DNA of 64,000 nucleotides, from assembly GCA_021776115.1 (NCBI GenBank), contig JAJFGN010000004.1, positions 157,945 to 221,944 on the forward strand, written 5' to 3'. Within the stretch, counting starts at the first letter, position 1; the number at the start of each line of letters is the position of its first letter. Made by a program: the position numbers and the translations under genes. This stretch comes from Kiloniellaceae bacterium. GTDB taxonomy: Bacteria; Pseudomonadota; Alphaproteobacteria; Kiloniellales; J153. Under the pieces are notes generated by a model. The model was not told where the DNA came from, did not search any database, and was given only the letters and a program-made list of their open reading frames with translations. This document shows, in pieces, positions 35,500 through 43,075 of the stretch.

Positions 35500-37056
35500 A
35501 TGGCGGGTAAGGACTCCGCATACTACGTCACGACGCCGATCTATTACGTCAACGATGTACCTCACATCGGCCATGCCTACACGACTTTGGCCTGCGATAC
35601 GCTTGCACGTTTCATGCGTCTTTCGGGGCGCGACGTGAAGTTCCTGACCGGCACCGACGAGCACGGCCAAAAGGTCGAGGCATCGGCCCAAGCCGCCGGC
35701 GTGGACCCGCAGACCTTCACAGACCGGGTCTCGCAAAACTTCCGCGATCTCTCGGCCGCCCTTAATTTCTCGAACGACGATTTCATCCGTACGACCGAAG
35801 CGCGCCATACCCGCGCTTGCCAGGCTCTCTGGGAAAAGCTGCAAGAGAACGGCGAAATATACCTAGGCAAATATGCCGGCTGGTATGCGGTGCGGGACGA
35901 GGCCTTTTACACCGAGAACGAATTGACCACCCGGCCCGACGGCAAGAAAATCGCGCCCAGCGGCGCCGAGGTCGAGTGGGTCGAGGAGCCGTCTTACTTC
36001 TTCCGCCTCTCGGCCTGGCAGGACAAGCTGCTCGACTTCTATGCGAAGAATCCTAAATCGGTTCTCCCAGAGGCCCGCCGCAACGAAGTCGTCAGCTTTG
36101 TCAAAAGCGGCTTGAGGGATCTATCCGTCAGCCGCACGACCTTCCAGTGGGGCGTCCCGGTGCCGAACGACCCCGACCACATCATGTATGTATGGTTCGA
36201 TGCCCTGATCAACTATATAACCGCCGTGGGCTATCCAGACACCGATGGCGCGGACTTCACGACCTACTGGCCGGCGGACGTCAACATGGTCGGCAAAGAC
36301 ATTCTGCGCTTTCATGCGGTCTATTGGCCGGCCTTCCTGATGGCGGCGGGGGTCGCTCCACCCATGCGTGTCTACGCCCACGGATGGTGGACCAACGAGG
36401 GCCAGAAAATTTCCAAGTCGCTGGGCAATGTGATCGACCCGCACGACTTGGTCGCCCGCTACGGCTTGGATCAGGTGCGGTATTTCCTGCTCCGCGAGGT
36501 GCCCTTCGGCAACGACGGCGATTTCTCGCACCGGGCCATGGTCGGGCGCATGAATAACGACCTGGCCAACGATTTCGGCAACCTGGCGCAGCGCAGTCTG
36601 TCGATGATCGCCAAGAACTGTGCCGGCATCCTGCCCACACCCGGCACCTTCAGTCCCGCCGACAACGCGTTGCTGAACGCCGCGCGGGACTTGCGTGAAC
36701 GCCTGGCCACGGAATATGAGGCACAGGCTTTTCACCGCGCGCTGGAAGCAACCTGGGTGGTCATATCGGACGCCAATCGTTACATCGACGAGCAGGCGCC
36801 CTGGGCCTTGCGCAAGAGCGACCCGGCGCGCATGGGCACGGTTCTCTATGTCGTGGCGGAGACCCTGCGCCACCTGGCGATCCTGACCCAGCCCGTCATG
36901 CCCGGCGCGATGAGCCGCATGCTCGACCAGTTGGGCGTAGCGGCGGACAAACGCGATTTCGCGGCCCTGCCGGAAGCCCTGGCGCCAGCCACGACCCTGC
37001 CCAAGCCGGAAGGCATCTTTCCTCGCTACGTCGAGGATGAGGGCGCGGACGCTTAA
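35500..37056 (+). CDS. metG: Methionyl-tRNA synthetase
   Basis: 518 aa from the ATG at 35500; an ATG at 35485 is also in frame. Class I signatures HIGHAYTT (about residues 20-27) and KISKSLGN. No cysteines of a zinc knuckle are seen in the connective peptide (KYAGWYAVRDEAFY), so it is the zinc-free type found in many alphaproteobacteria. The C-terminal anticodon-binding domain is present and there is no EMAP-type extension. Confidence 0.97.
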   Translation: MAGKDSAYYVTTPIYYVNDVPHIGHAYTTLACDTLARFMRLSGRDVKFLTGTDEHGQKVEASAQAAGVDPQTFTDRVSQNFRDLSAALNFSNDDFIRTTEARHTRACQALWEKLQENGEIYLGKYAGWYAVRDEAFYTENELTTRPDGKKIAPSGAEVEWVEEPSYFFRLSAWQDKLLDFYAKNPKSVLPEARRNEVVSFVKSGLRDLSVSRTTFQWGVPVPNDPDHIMYVWFDALINYITAVGYPDTDGADFTTYWPADVNMVGKDILRFHAVYWPAFLMAAGVAPPMRVYAHGWWTNEGQKISKSLGNVIDPHDLVARYGLDQVRYFLLREVPFGNDGDFSHRAMVGRMNNDLANDFGNLAQRSLSMIAKNCAGILPTPGTFSPADNALLNAARDLRERLATEYEAQAFHRALEATWVVISDANRYIDEQAPWALRKSDPARMGTVLYVVAETLRHLAILTQPVMPGAMSRMLDQLGVAADKRDFAALPEALAPATTLPKPEGIFPRYVEDEGADA

Positions 37057-37064
37057 GCAGCCCC

Positions 37065-37856
37065 ATGCTGGTCGATTCCCACTGCCACCTGGATTACCTG
37101 GCGCGCGACGGCGATCTCGATGCGGTCATCGCACGCGCGCGCGCCGCCGGCGTCGGCGCCATGATCACGATCTGCACCAAGCTGTCGGAGTTCGAGACGG
37201 TGCGCGACATCGCGGCACGCCACGACGATATCTGGTGCTCCCTGGGCGTTCATCCGCACGAGGCGGAAGAGGAGGGGCAACGCACCGCCACCCGCCTGAT
37301 CGAACTGGCCGAAGACGCGAAGGTCGTGGGCATCGGCGAGACCGGCCTGGACTACTTCTATGAGCATTCGCCGCGCGAGGCTCAGCGGAACAGCTTCCGC
37401 GCCCACATCGCCGCGGCCCGTGAAACCGGGCTGCCGCTCATCGTCCACACCCGCGACGCGGACGAGGATACGGTTGCGATCCTCCAGGAGGAATATGCCA
37501 AGGGACCCTTCGGCGGCGTGATTCACTGTTTCACCGCCGGGCCCGGCCTGGCGCGGGCCGCTCTCGACATCGGCTTCTATATTTCCGTCGCCGGTATTGT
37601 GACCTTCAAAAAGGCAGAAGACCTGCGCGCGGTCGTGCAAGGCGTCCCGCTGGAGCGCCTTCTGATCGAAACCGACGCGCCCTATCTGGCGCCGGTGCCC
37701 ATGCGCGGCAAGCGGAACGAGCCGGCCTTCGTGGCCCACACCGCCGCCGCCGTCGCCAAGCTGAAAGATATTTCCGTCAGTGAGCTGGCCCAGGCGACCA
37801 GCGACAACGCCTTTCGTCTGTTTGCCAAGGCGCGGCGGCCGGGCAGGACTTCTTGA
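37065..37856 (+). CDS. tatD: TatD family metal-dependent DNase
   Basis: 263 aa starting MLVDSHCHLDYLA with the HxH metal motif, then GVHPHEA, VGIGETGLDYFYEHS, QRNSFRAHIAAARETGLPLIVHTRDA, VIHCFTAG and ETDAPYLAP. It follows metG by 8 bases, the usual metG-tatD order. It is a TIM-barrel hydrolase acting as a 3'-5' nuclease or quality-control enzyme. Confidence 0.96.
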   Translation: MLVDSHCHLDYLARDGDLDAVIARARAAGVGAMITICTKLSEFETVRDIAARHDDIWCSLGVHPHEAEEEGQRTATRLIELAEDAKVVGIGETGLDYFYEHSPREAQRNSFRAHIAAARETGLPLIVHTRDADEDTVAILQEEYAKGPFGGVIHCFTAGPGLARAALDIGFYISVAGIVTFKKAEDLRAVVQGVPLERLLIETDAPYLAPVPMRGKRNEPAFVAHTAAAVAKLKDISVSELAQATSDNAFRLFAKARRPGRTS

Positions 37857-37899
37857 TGCGAAGCAATTACATGGCGGCATCACGACCAACCCGTCGATC

Positions 37900-38001
37900 G
37901 TCATCCCGGAAAGCGCCGCAAGGCGCTTATCCGGGATCCAAGCGCTCCTGCCGGTGGCGGGAAAGATGCCGGATAGCCGCTAACGCGGCTTCCGGCATGA
38001 C
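37900..38001. repeat. Intergenic bimodular palindromic repeat, copy 2
   Basis: Two hairpins between tatD and the MBL gene. The first (GTCATCCCGG ... CCGGGATC) shares about 36 of 38 bases with the copy after mfd and has a compensatory stem change; the second ends CCGGCATGAC. See 1961-2057. Confidence 0.75.
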
Positions 38002-38028
38002 GAGATCGGTATGGTTGGGAGACGCGCG

Positions 38029-38811
38029 GTGAAAGTCACGATTCTGGGCTGTGGCGGCTCCAGTGGTATACCGGTCGTCGACGGCACGCCGGGCGGCAAC
38101 TGGGGCGACTGCGACCCCGGCAATCCCAAGAACCGCCGGCGGCGCGTCTCGATCCTGGTTGAGCACGGCGGCACGACCGCCCTGGTCGATACCTCGCCGG
38201 ACCTGCGCCTGCAGCTTCTCGACGCCGGGGTCCGCGATCTGGACGCGGTGATCTACACCCACGCCCATGCCGATCACGCTCACGGGGTCGACGAATTGCG
38301 CGCCATGGCCCGGACCCACGGCGGGCCCATCGACGCCTTTATGGACCAGAGCACGCACGACGACCTTACGGGACGCTTTCCCTATATTTTCACCTCGACA
38401 AGCGATCCCAACAGCCTCTATGCGCCGCAGATGCGCGACCGGATTATCGACGGTCCTTTTGAGGCCGGTGCGCTCTCCGTCGTGCCCTTCGTTCAAGGCC
38501 ACGGGCCGGAAACCTCGCTCGGTCTGCGCTTTGGGCCCGTGGCTTATTCGACCGACGTCAAGAGTCTGGACGAGGCGGCCTTCGCCGCGCTCGCCGGGAT
38601 CGAGGTCTGGATCGTGGACTGCTTGCGCGAGACCCCGCATCCCACGCACGCGCACCTGGCCCTGACGCTGGAATGGATTGCCCAGGTTCGTCCCAAACGC
38701 GCGATTCTGACGCACCTGAACCACCAGGCCGATTTCGAAACCATCCGCGCCAAATGCCCGCCCGGCGTTGAGCCCGGTTACGATGGACTGACGATCGAAG
38801 TCGACACCTGA
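38029..38811 (+). CDS. MBL-fold metallohydrolase (PhnP-like)
   Basis: 260 aa from a GTG at 38029 with GGGAG upstream, giving the typical MKVTILGCGGSSGIP start; an ATG at 38011 would add six residues. Zinc motif THAHADHAHG (HxHxDH), VPFVQGHG, AYSTDVKS and LTHLNH. The family includes PhnP-type phosphodiesterases and tRNase Z-like enzymes. It usually follows tatD in alphaproteobacteria, and here is the last host gene before the prophage. Confidence 0.93.
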   Translation: MKVTILGCGGSSGIPVVDGTPGGNWGDCDPGNPKNRRRRVSILVEHGGTTALVDTSPDLRLQLLDAGVRDLDAVIYTHAHADHAHGVDELRAMARTHGGPIDAFMDQSTHDDLTGRFPYIFTSTSDPNSLYAPQMRDRIIDGPFEAGALSVVPFVQGHGPETSLGLRFGPVAYSTDVKSLDEAAFAALAGIEVWIVDCLRETPHPTHAHLALTLEWIAQVRPKRAILTHLNHQADFETIRAKCPPGVEPGYDGLTIEVDT

Positions 38812-38940
38812 GCGCGGCGCCACGCCGAAAGGGCCGAGCGCAGCACGATATCTTCAGTTTTGCTTGAGCAAAACTGCACAAGCGGTTGCTCTTTAATTCG
38901 TTTTCTTCATTGGAAATCCCGCCGCAATCCCCTGCCCGCG

Positions 38941-39432
38941 TTATCTGATATTTTCCATAATATACACAGTGCCGTTTATTGATGTTGATTTGTTCATCTC
39001 TTGTCCGTGACTTGAATTTCCTAAAGTCCCTGTAAGTACAAGGGCTAAGAAACCAGTAATAGTGCCCTTTAGGACTATCTCCCTTAACACAGTCATGGTC
39101 AGGATTAGGGCGGGGATCACCTTTGGTAGCTCGGCTCCCATGGTGCGGGCTTCCTTGACCAGTTCCCGTAAGGTCAGAAAGTGTTTCCGCGCCTCGGGGT
39201 CTCGCTCTCGCCAAATGTTGAGGTCCGATAACGCCGCGACGGGATGCATATTTGCCATCTGTGCGAGGCGAACCATGGTCCCTGGTGACGGCCATGATTT
39301 TTTAGAGCGGAACATATGAACGGCTCCGGGATTTAGCCCTAGCCGCATTGAGAGTTCTCTGTCGGATTTCAATTCCGACACTGAGATAGCTTGATCGCAA
39401 TAGAAGTCGATTGTGATGAAGTATTCCGCCAT
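38941..39432 (-). CDS. Phage HTH regulator with membrane segments; 3' end formed at attL
   Basis: 163 aa from the ATG at 39432 (GGGAGG upstream). An N-terminal helix-turn-helix of XRE/DUF3693 type (SELKSDRELSMRLGLNPGAVHMFRSKKSWPSPGTMVRLAQMAN, about 18-60) is followed by ERDPEARKHFLTLREL and a long hydrophobic stretch (VIPALILTMTVLREIVLKG, TGFLALVLTGTL, about 105-138) that could lie in the membrane. The last residues are VYIMENIR; the end IR and the stop codon are host DNA. In the excised circle the frame would run on past attP as MENLRRWARALFRPAWRAFT and stop. Probably the lysogeny repressor or early regulator, in the place of PM2 P15/P16. Confidence 0.85.
   Translation of the reverse strand: MAEYFITIDFYCDQAISVSELKSDRELSMRLGLNPGAVHMFRSKKSWPSPGTMVRLAQMANMHPVAALSDLNIWRERDPEARKHFLTLRELVKEARTMGAELPKVIPALILTMTVLREIVLKGTITGFLALVLTGTLGNSSHGQEMNKSTSINGTVYIMENIR
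38950..38977. other. attL: hybrid dif site (left prophage end)
   Basis: Reads ATTTTCCATAA (XerD arm), TATACA (centre) and CAGTGCCGTTT. The first two parts are identical to the right end; the last, phage-derived, arm is degenerate compared with a XerC arm. It overlaps the last codons of the leftward regulator gene. Confidence 0.85.
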
Positions 39433-39452
39433 ATCCGTGCCTCCCACGTGAT

Positions 39453-39487
39453 GGGCGTCATATTACGCCCGATATTTTTCTTGACAA
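39453..39487 (-). promoter_or_regulatory. Predicted promoter and operator of the phage regulator gene
   Basis: On the minus strand: TTGTCA (at 39482-39487), a 16-base spacer and TAATAT (39460-39465). The -10 box lies inside the palindrome GGGCGT-CATATT-ACGCCC (39453-39470), a good candidate for autoregulation. The gene start is 21-28 bases further on. Confidence 0.6.
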
Positions 39488-39561
39488 GACCCCCCACGCC
39501 TAGCGTAACAGGTAACATATGACACATGATGTCGTGCCTCCCACGAAATATTGTGTCGTCA

Positions 39562-39639
39562 AGAGCCGGTTCCCCCGGTTGTTGTGCCCGGCGCTTAAGG
39601 CTTCTCCGCCTCGCGCCGGGCCGGGACCGGGACGGCTCT
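39562..39639. other. Long imperfect dyad, possible replication origin
   Basis: Nested inverted repeats: outer AGAGCCG (39562-39568) with CGGCTCT (39633-39639), next TCCC with GGGA, and inner CCCGGCGC (39587-39594) with GCGCCGGG (39613-39620). It lies in the 350-bp non-coding region between the divergent regulator and the SSB-like gene, a usual position for an origin of a rolling-circle element. No nick site is identified. Confidence 0.45.
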
Positions 39640-39801
39640 AAGAGCTTTGCCCGTCATGGCCTGGCCGCGTGTGACGGGATTTGAGGGACGGGCGGGGCGG
39701 CCGTGAGGCCGTCCCGACCGGACTAAGGCGAAAATCTCGCGCCCCGTCCCTGAAACCCTGCGGCCCCGGCGCGGAGCGCGCACAACCAAGGGGGACCATC
39801 C

Positions 39802-40260
39802 ATGTCACGCATTGGACGCCTAGAGACTTCTAGCAACGATCATGGCGAAACCATCGCCAAGGGGCAGATAGCCGTGCAGGTCATGACGCCTGCGGGCCTA
39901 TCGCTCTTTAAGACCTACCTTCGCTTCGATCCGGTCGAAGATCGCCGGTCCGACAAAAGCCCGTCCCATGAGGTCATGTCGATGATGCAGCAAGGCGAGC
40001 GGTGGCACGCCTCGCAAGTAGGCTCGGCATGGCTGCGTACCGTCGAGCGCGGACAGTTCTCCGGCCAACGCATGTTCTCCATCAACATCGACATTCCCGG
40101 CCTGATGATCCCGCTCGACGTGGCGGCTTTCGAGCGGGAAGGGGAACAGGGCCAATTCGAGATTGCCTACTCGCGGCGGCGCAAGGCCGCGTCGGGTGGC
40201 GGGTCGGATGGCGCGCCGTCGCCTAGCGGCGGCGATCTGGACGACGAAATCCCGTTCTAG
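39802..40260 (+). CDS. DUF736-like single-stranded DNA-binding protein with SSB tip
   Basis: 152 aa. The body resembles DUF736 proteins of conjugative elements (SRIGRLETSSNDHG, QVGSAWLRTVERGQFSGQRMFSINIDIP, FEIAYSRRRKA). A low-complexity Ser/Gly linker then leads to DDEIPF, the same acidic tip as bacterial SSB, which binds many replication proteins. A role in coating ssDNA made by the rolling-circle initiator is inferred. It is the first gene of the rightward phage operon, with AAGGGGGACC upstream. Confidence 0.75.
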   Translation: MSRIGRLETSSNDHGETIAKGQIAVQVMTPAGLSLFKTYLRFDPVEDRRSDKSPSHEVMSMMQQGERWHASQVGSAWLRTVERGQFSGQRMFSINIDIPGLMIPLDVAAFEREGEQGQFEIAYSRRRKAASGGGSDGAPSPSGGDLDDEIPF

Positions 40261-40269
40261 GGCCGCGTC

Positions 40270-40542
40270 ATGCGCGAGCTATACAGCCTGCATCTGCCGA
40301 ACATTCCCGACAAGCCGAAGCGGGAACCGGAGCGGCCTGCTTTCGACCGTGCCTATGCCTTCGCGCCGGGGTCTTGGGAAGGCCCCGGCGATCCGACCTG
40401 CGGCGGCTGCGAACATCTAGGGATCAAGCACGGGCGCGGGACTTCGACCTACACATGCTCCAGATCGGCGCTTCGCCCGCCCAAGCCGATCAACTGGCGC
40501 TCTAGGGCCTGCGTTCTCTGGCAACAACGGAAATCGGTATGA
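40270..40542 (+). CDS. Small cysteine-rich phage protein, possible zinc site
   Basis: 90 aa. Four cysteines occur as CGGC (about 44-47), YTC (about 63) and RAC (about 81), which could bind zinc. The N-terminal part has Pro- and Lys-rich sequence. I do not recognise the family. It lies between the SSB-like gene and a cluster of regulators, so it is an early gene; its stop overlaps the next start (ATGA). Confidence 0.6.
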   Translation: MRELYSLHLPNIPDKPKREPERPAFDRAYAFAPGSWEGPGDPTCGGCEHLGIKHGRGTSTYTCSRSALRPPKPINWRSRACVLWQQRKSV

Positions 40543-40715
40543 TCCGAAAACGCTCTAAGCGGCTGTTTAAGACGGCACGATCCGCATGGCATGACATCGC
40601 CCGCAAGACGGGCCTAAGCAGCAAAAGTGTGATTCGCACGGCGCACACTCGGTCTGCGTGGGCGTTCGTTGTCCTGGATGCAAAGGCCCGGCACAAAACA
40701 AGGCGGCGGCGATGA
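40539..40715 (+). CDS. Small basic phage protein
   Basis: 58 aa, below the size limit of usual gene scans. ATGA overlap with the gene before and again with the gene after. Strongly basic (starts MIRKRSKRLFKTARSAWHDI, ends RHKTRRRR). The middle ARKTGLSSKSVIRTAHTR resembles a helix-turn-helix. Overlaps of this type at both ends are the rule in this element, which supports that it is translated. Confidence 0.6.
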   Translation: MIRKRSKRLFKTARSAWHDIARKTGLSSKSVIRTAHTRSAWAFVVLDAKARHKTRRRR

Positions 40716-41074
40716 CCAATCGGCCGACCGGATGCGTTCTTCTTGGTCGCGCGATCCGCGAAGCCTGCGCCGTGCGCGGCGTGACTTTTTCCCGGCTCGC
40801 GGCCCTGTGCGAAACGCCGATCTACGAAAACCCGATCTCTAGGGTCCGAGTGTCGCAATGGGCCGGGGCGCATCGCGCGATCTCGCCAAAGTGCCTATGG
40901 GCGATTGAGAAGGCCCTAGACGTGAAGTTTGAGGGCATTAATCGCAATGCCCATAGCGAGCATCACGCGTTACCGGTCTGCCGGGCCGATCTCGCGGAAG
41001 GTCCGTTCGTCGTTACTTGTCTCGAGACTGGTAACGCGCTCTATCCGGTAACGCGCGAGGAAACCGCCGCGTGA
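40712..41074 (+). CDS. Phage Cro/C1-like HTH protein
   Basis: 120 aa from the ATG at 40712. GRAIREACAVRGVTFSRLAALCETPIYENPISRVRVSQWAGAHRAISPKCLWAIEKALDV looks like an XRE helix-turn-helix domain with an insertion. It sits directly before the replication initiator and shares a GTGA overlap with it, so it may regulate replication. The coding region also contains three ACCGGTAAC-type motifs that may be its operators. Confidence 0.65.
   Translation: MTNRPTGCVLLGRAIREACAVRGVTFSRLAALCETPIYENPISRVRVSQWAGAHRAISPKCLWAIEKALDVKFEGINRNAHSEHHALPVCRADLAEGPFVVTCLETGNALYPVTREETAA
40969..41052. promoter_or_regulatory. Cluster of GGTAAC-type motifs before rep
   Basis: GTTACC at 40969-40974, and two direct copies GGTAAC at 41030-41035 and 41047-41052, both followed by GCGC and spaced 17 bases apart. 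They are part of a family of ACCGGTAAC motifs that occurs at several gene borders of the prophage. Candidate operators or iterons. Confidence 0.45.
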
Positions 41075-42276
41075 CCGCGGCCCTTGTCAGAGACGCAAAT
41101 AGAGTTTCCCCCCCCAAGCAAGGGGATCGGGCCGGGACCGGTAACACTAGGGGCCTGCGTTACCGGATGCGCGATGGGGCGGGGCGCGCGCTGCGGGGTC
41201 AACGGGTCGAAACGTGCGGCCGTAAGGCTGTGGGGCCAGTGGTTGAGGTCTGCCAAGGTGACGGGGCCGCCCATTTTTCCGGTATCGAGACGTGCGGCTC
41301 TGTCTGGCACTGCCCGGTTTGTGCGGCTCATATTGCCGAGGAACGGCGGCAAGAGGTTGAGGCGGTTATTCAGGCGCATCTGGCGCGCGGTGGTGCGGTC
41401 TACATGGCGACTTTCACGGTTCCCCATGATCGCTTTCAGACGTGCCAGGAATTGCGTGTCAAGGTCCGCGAGGCATGGGGCGGCCTTCACAATGGATCGC
41501 CTTGGCTTCGATGGAAAAAGCGATGCCGAATAACCGGCTTCGTGCGTGCGCTTGAGGTCACTCATGGGGGCAACGGCTGGCACCCTCATATCCATGCGTT
41601 GTATTTCGTTCCGGCCGGGGTCGATGAAGTTACGGCGCAGGAGTTCGGGATATTCCTATTCGAGCGTTGGGCGCGCCGGGTCGAAAAACTCGACCTTGGC
41701 CAATGCAACCCGGCGCTCTGGCGGTTCGAGCGCACGGCGCAGACCGAGCGCGCCGGGGAGTATGTGACCAAGTGGGGCGCTGATCGCGAGTTAACCCAGG
41801 GTCACACAAAGCTGGCCAAGGGCGGCGGCCGGTCTCCCTGGCAACTGATTATCGACATGATGCGTGGCGACAAACACGCCCGTCTTTTGTTCCGTGAGTA
41901 TGCTTATGCCTTCAAGGGCGCGCGCCAGCTTACATGGTCGCGTGGGCTGCGCGAGGAGTATGGATTGCGTGGCCGTGAGGACGATGAAATCGCGGCCGAT
42001 CCAGAACCTAGGGCGCGTGTTGTCGGCTCGCTATCGAACCGGGCCTTTAAGCGTGTCGCGGAGCGCGGTCTGGCGGCCGATCTTTTGGAGGCCGTCGAGG
42101 CAACGCCGCACTGGTCAACAATCGCGATTTTTCTTCGCAAGCATGGGATCGAACAGCATGGGCCACCAAACAGTCCCGGCACTGGTGCGTCTGGATCGAG
42201 CGATACAGGCATTGCAGGACGCGCCGTTACTCGGCAAGGCGCAAACGGCCGAAGGGGCGGTCAAGGCGTTGCGTGA
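41071..42276 (+). CDS. Rolling-circle replication initiator (HUH endonuclease, PM2 P12-like)
   Basis: 401 aa from a GTG that overlaps the previous stop. Superfamily I Rep features: a Cys-pair segment GIETCGSVWHCPVCAAHIAEERR (about 71-93), YMATFTVPH (motif 1, about 111-119), the HUH metal motif WHPHIHALYF (about 170-179) and the tyrosine motif ERAGEYVTKW (about 230-239). It nicks the origin and primes rolling-circle replication. PM2 P12 is of the same superfamily. The C-terminal 40 residues overlap the next gene in another frame. Confidence 0.9.
   Translation: MTAALVRDANRVSPPKQGDRAGTGNTRGLRYRMRDGAGRALRGQRVETCGRKAVGPVVEVCQGDGAAHFSGIETCGSVWHCPVCAAHIAEERRQEVEAVIQAHLARGGAVYMATFTVPHDRFQTCQELRVKVREAWGGLHNGSPWLRWKKRCRITGFVRALEVTHGGNGWHPHIHALYFVPAGVDEVTAQEFGIFLFERWARRVEKLDLGQCNPALWRFERTAQTERAGEYVTKWGADRELTQGHTKLAKGGGRSPWQLIIDMMRGDKHARLLFREYAYAFKGARQLTWSRGLREEYGLRGREDDEIAADPEPRARVVGSLSNRAFKRVAERGLAADLLEAVEATPHWSTIAIFLRKHGIEQHGPPNSPGTGASGSSDTGIAGRAVTRQGANGRRGGQGVA
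41134..41166. promoter_or_regulatory. Inverted ACCGGTAAC motif pair in the start of rep
   Basis: CCGGTAAC (41138-41145) and GTTACCGG (41159-41166) form a perfect 8-bp inverted repeat with a 13-base spacer. The left arm is part of CGGGACCGGTAACACT, which recurs inverted at 43738-43750 and in part at 49028-49039. It may be an operator or the initiator's binding site. Confidence 0.5.
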
Positions 42277-42358
42277 CGTGCTGGCGGATCAAGACGAGCG
42301 CATTGACCGGATCGAAAGGCTTTTGAACGGGGAGGGTGGCATATGGCCGACCGGGTAG
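42158..42358 (+). CDS. Small coiled-coil phage protein
   Basis: 66 aa from the ATG at 42158; an ATG at 42143 is also in frame. It overlaps the last 119 bases of rep in another frame. Mostly helical with heptad-like RAIQALQ...VKALRDVLADQDERIDRIERLL. Its role is unknown; the position after rep suggests an early function. The stop lies inside the next gene. Confidence 0.55.
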   Translation: MGHQTVPALVRLDRAIQALQDAPLLGKAQTAEGAVKALRDVLADQDERIDRIERLLNGEGGIWPTG

Positions 42359-42621
42359 TGATCGGATCGACCGCTTGCGACCACTGCGGCGCGAGTGTCG
42401 AGGTCTACCGAAACCGATATGGCCGGGGCTACTACAAGTGCGTTGCCTGCGATCAATTCGTAACTTTTAGCAAGGTGCGCGCCGATGAAATCGAGGCCGC
42501 CGCGAGCGCCGCGCCGCAACTCGAACCGGAGCTGGTCCCGGTTCCCGAACCGCAACCCGAACCGGAGCCCAAGAGCGATGGAAACGACAACAGAAACCCC
42601 TGGTCAATCCTCAACGTCTGA
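42343..42621 (+). CDS. Zinc-ribbon phage protein with Pro/Glu tail
   Basis: 92 aa. Zinc ribbon: ACDHCG and KCVACDQF (two CxxC pairs, about residues 12-15 and 33-36), followed by a Pro/Glu-rich tail (ELVPVPEPQPEPEPK). It may bind DNA or late transcription machinery. Overlaps with the genes at both sides. Confidence 0.65.
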   Translation: MADRVVIGSTACDHCGASVEVYRNRYGRGYYKCVACDQFVTFSKVRADEIEAAASAAPQLEPELVPVPEPQPEPEPKSDGNDNRNPWSILNV

Positions 42622-43075
42622 GGCCGATCACTTCGATCAAATCGAGGTCGAACCGGAAGCGGGCGAGGCGGCCCCGGTAAGCGAAGCCGAAGGCGGCGCG
42701 GCCAGCCTGCCAGTGGGCGCGGACGGTCTCTTGACATTCGAGGGTTTCAACGAAGGCTTTAAGGCCGCGTTCCTGATCGGCGGCGATCTTACGGGCCTAC
42801 AAACTTTGAAGGCCGCGCCGGATCAAGCAACGGCCGTTCCGGCATCGCGTGCGTTGTACGACACCTTGAAAGAAATTCCCTGGATGCATTGGATGCTGCA
42901 TCCGGGCGGGAAGTGGATGCAGCGCGCCATTTTGATCGGGGCATTTTCCGCGCCGCTCTATCTCGGGTGTCGCGAGGAAATGAAGGCGCGCCGCGCCAAA
43001 CCGGTGCAGGCGGATGAAAGTACGGCCGCGCCCGCCAACGACGACATTCCCGAAGACGGTGCGGTGTTGCGATGA
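42578..43075 (+). CDS. Phage protein with acidic N-terminus, unknown
   Basis: 165 aa from the ATG at 42578. An acidic, low-complexity N-terminal third (EVEPEAGEAAPVSEAEGG), then GFNEGFKAAFLIGG and a hydrophobic segment around KWMQRAILIGAFSAPLYLG (about 115-140), ending in a basic helix and an acidic tail. I do not recognise it. It directly precedes and overlaps the packaging ATPase gene, so it may be a virion membrane or packaging partner. Confidence 0.6.
   Translation: METTTETPGQSSTSEADHFDQIEVEPEAGEAAPVSEAEGGAASLPVGADGLLTFEGFNEGFKAAFLIGGDLTGLQTLKAAPDQATAVPASRALYDTLKEIPWMHWMLHPGGKWMQRAILIGAFSAPLYLGCREEMKARRAKPVQADESTAAPANDDIPEDGAVLR

Noticed and set aside
38558..39295. 245-aa minus-strand frame across the left prophage border
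   Set aside because: It is partly antisense to the MBL gene and partly out of frame with the HTH regulator; no motif is present.
39375..39527. Possible leader peptide on the minus strand with GGGAGG before its ATG
   Set aside because: It overlaps the regulator start in another frame and has no coding signature; kept only as a remark in the findings.
39595..39789. 64-aa minus-strand frame in the phage intergenic region
   Set aside because: No ribosome site, Arg/Pro-rich composition as in random GC-rich DNA, and it covers the candidate origin dyad.
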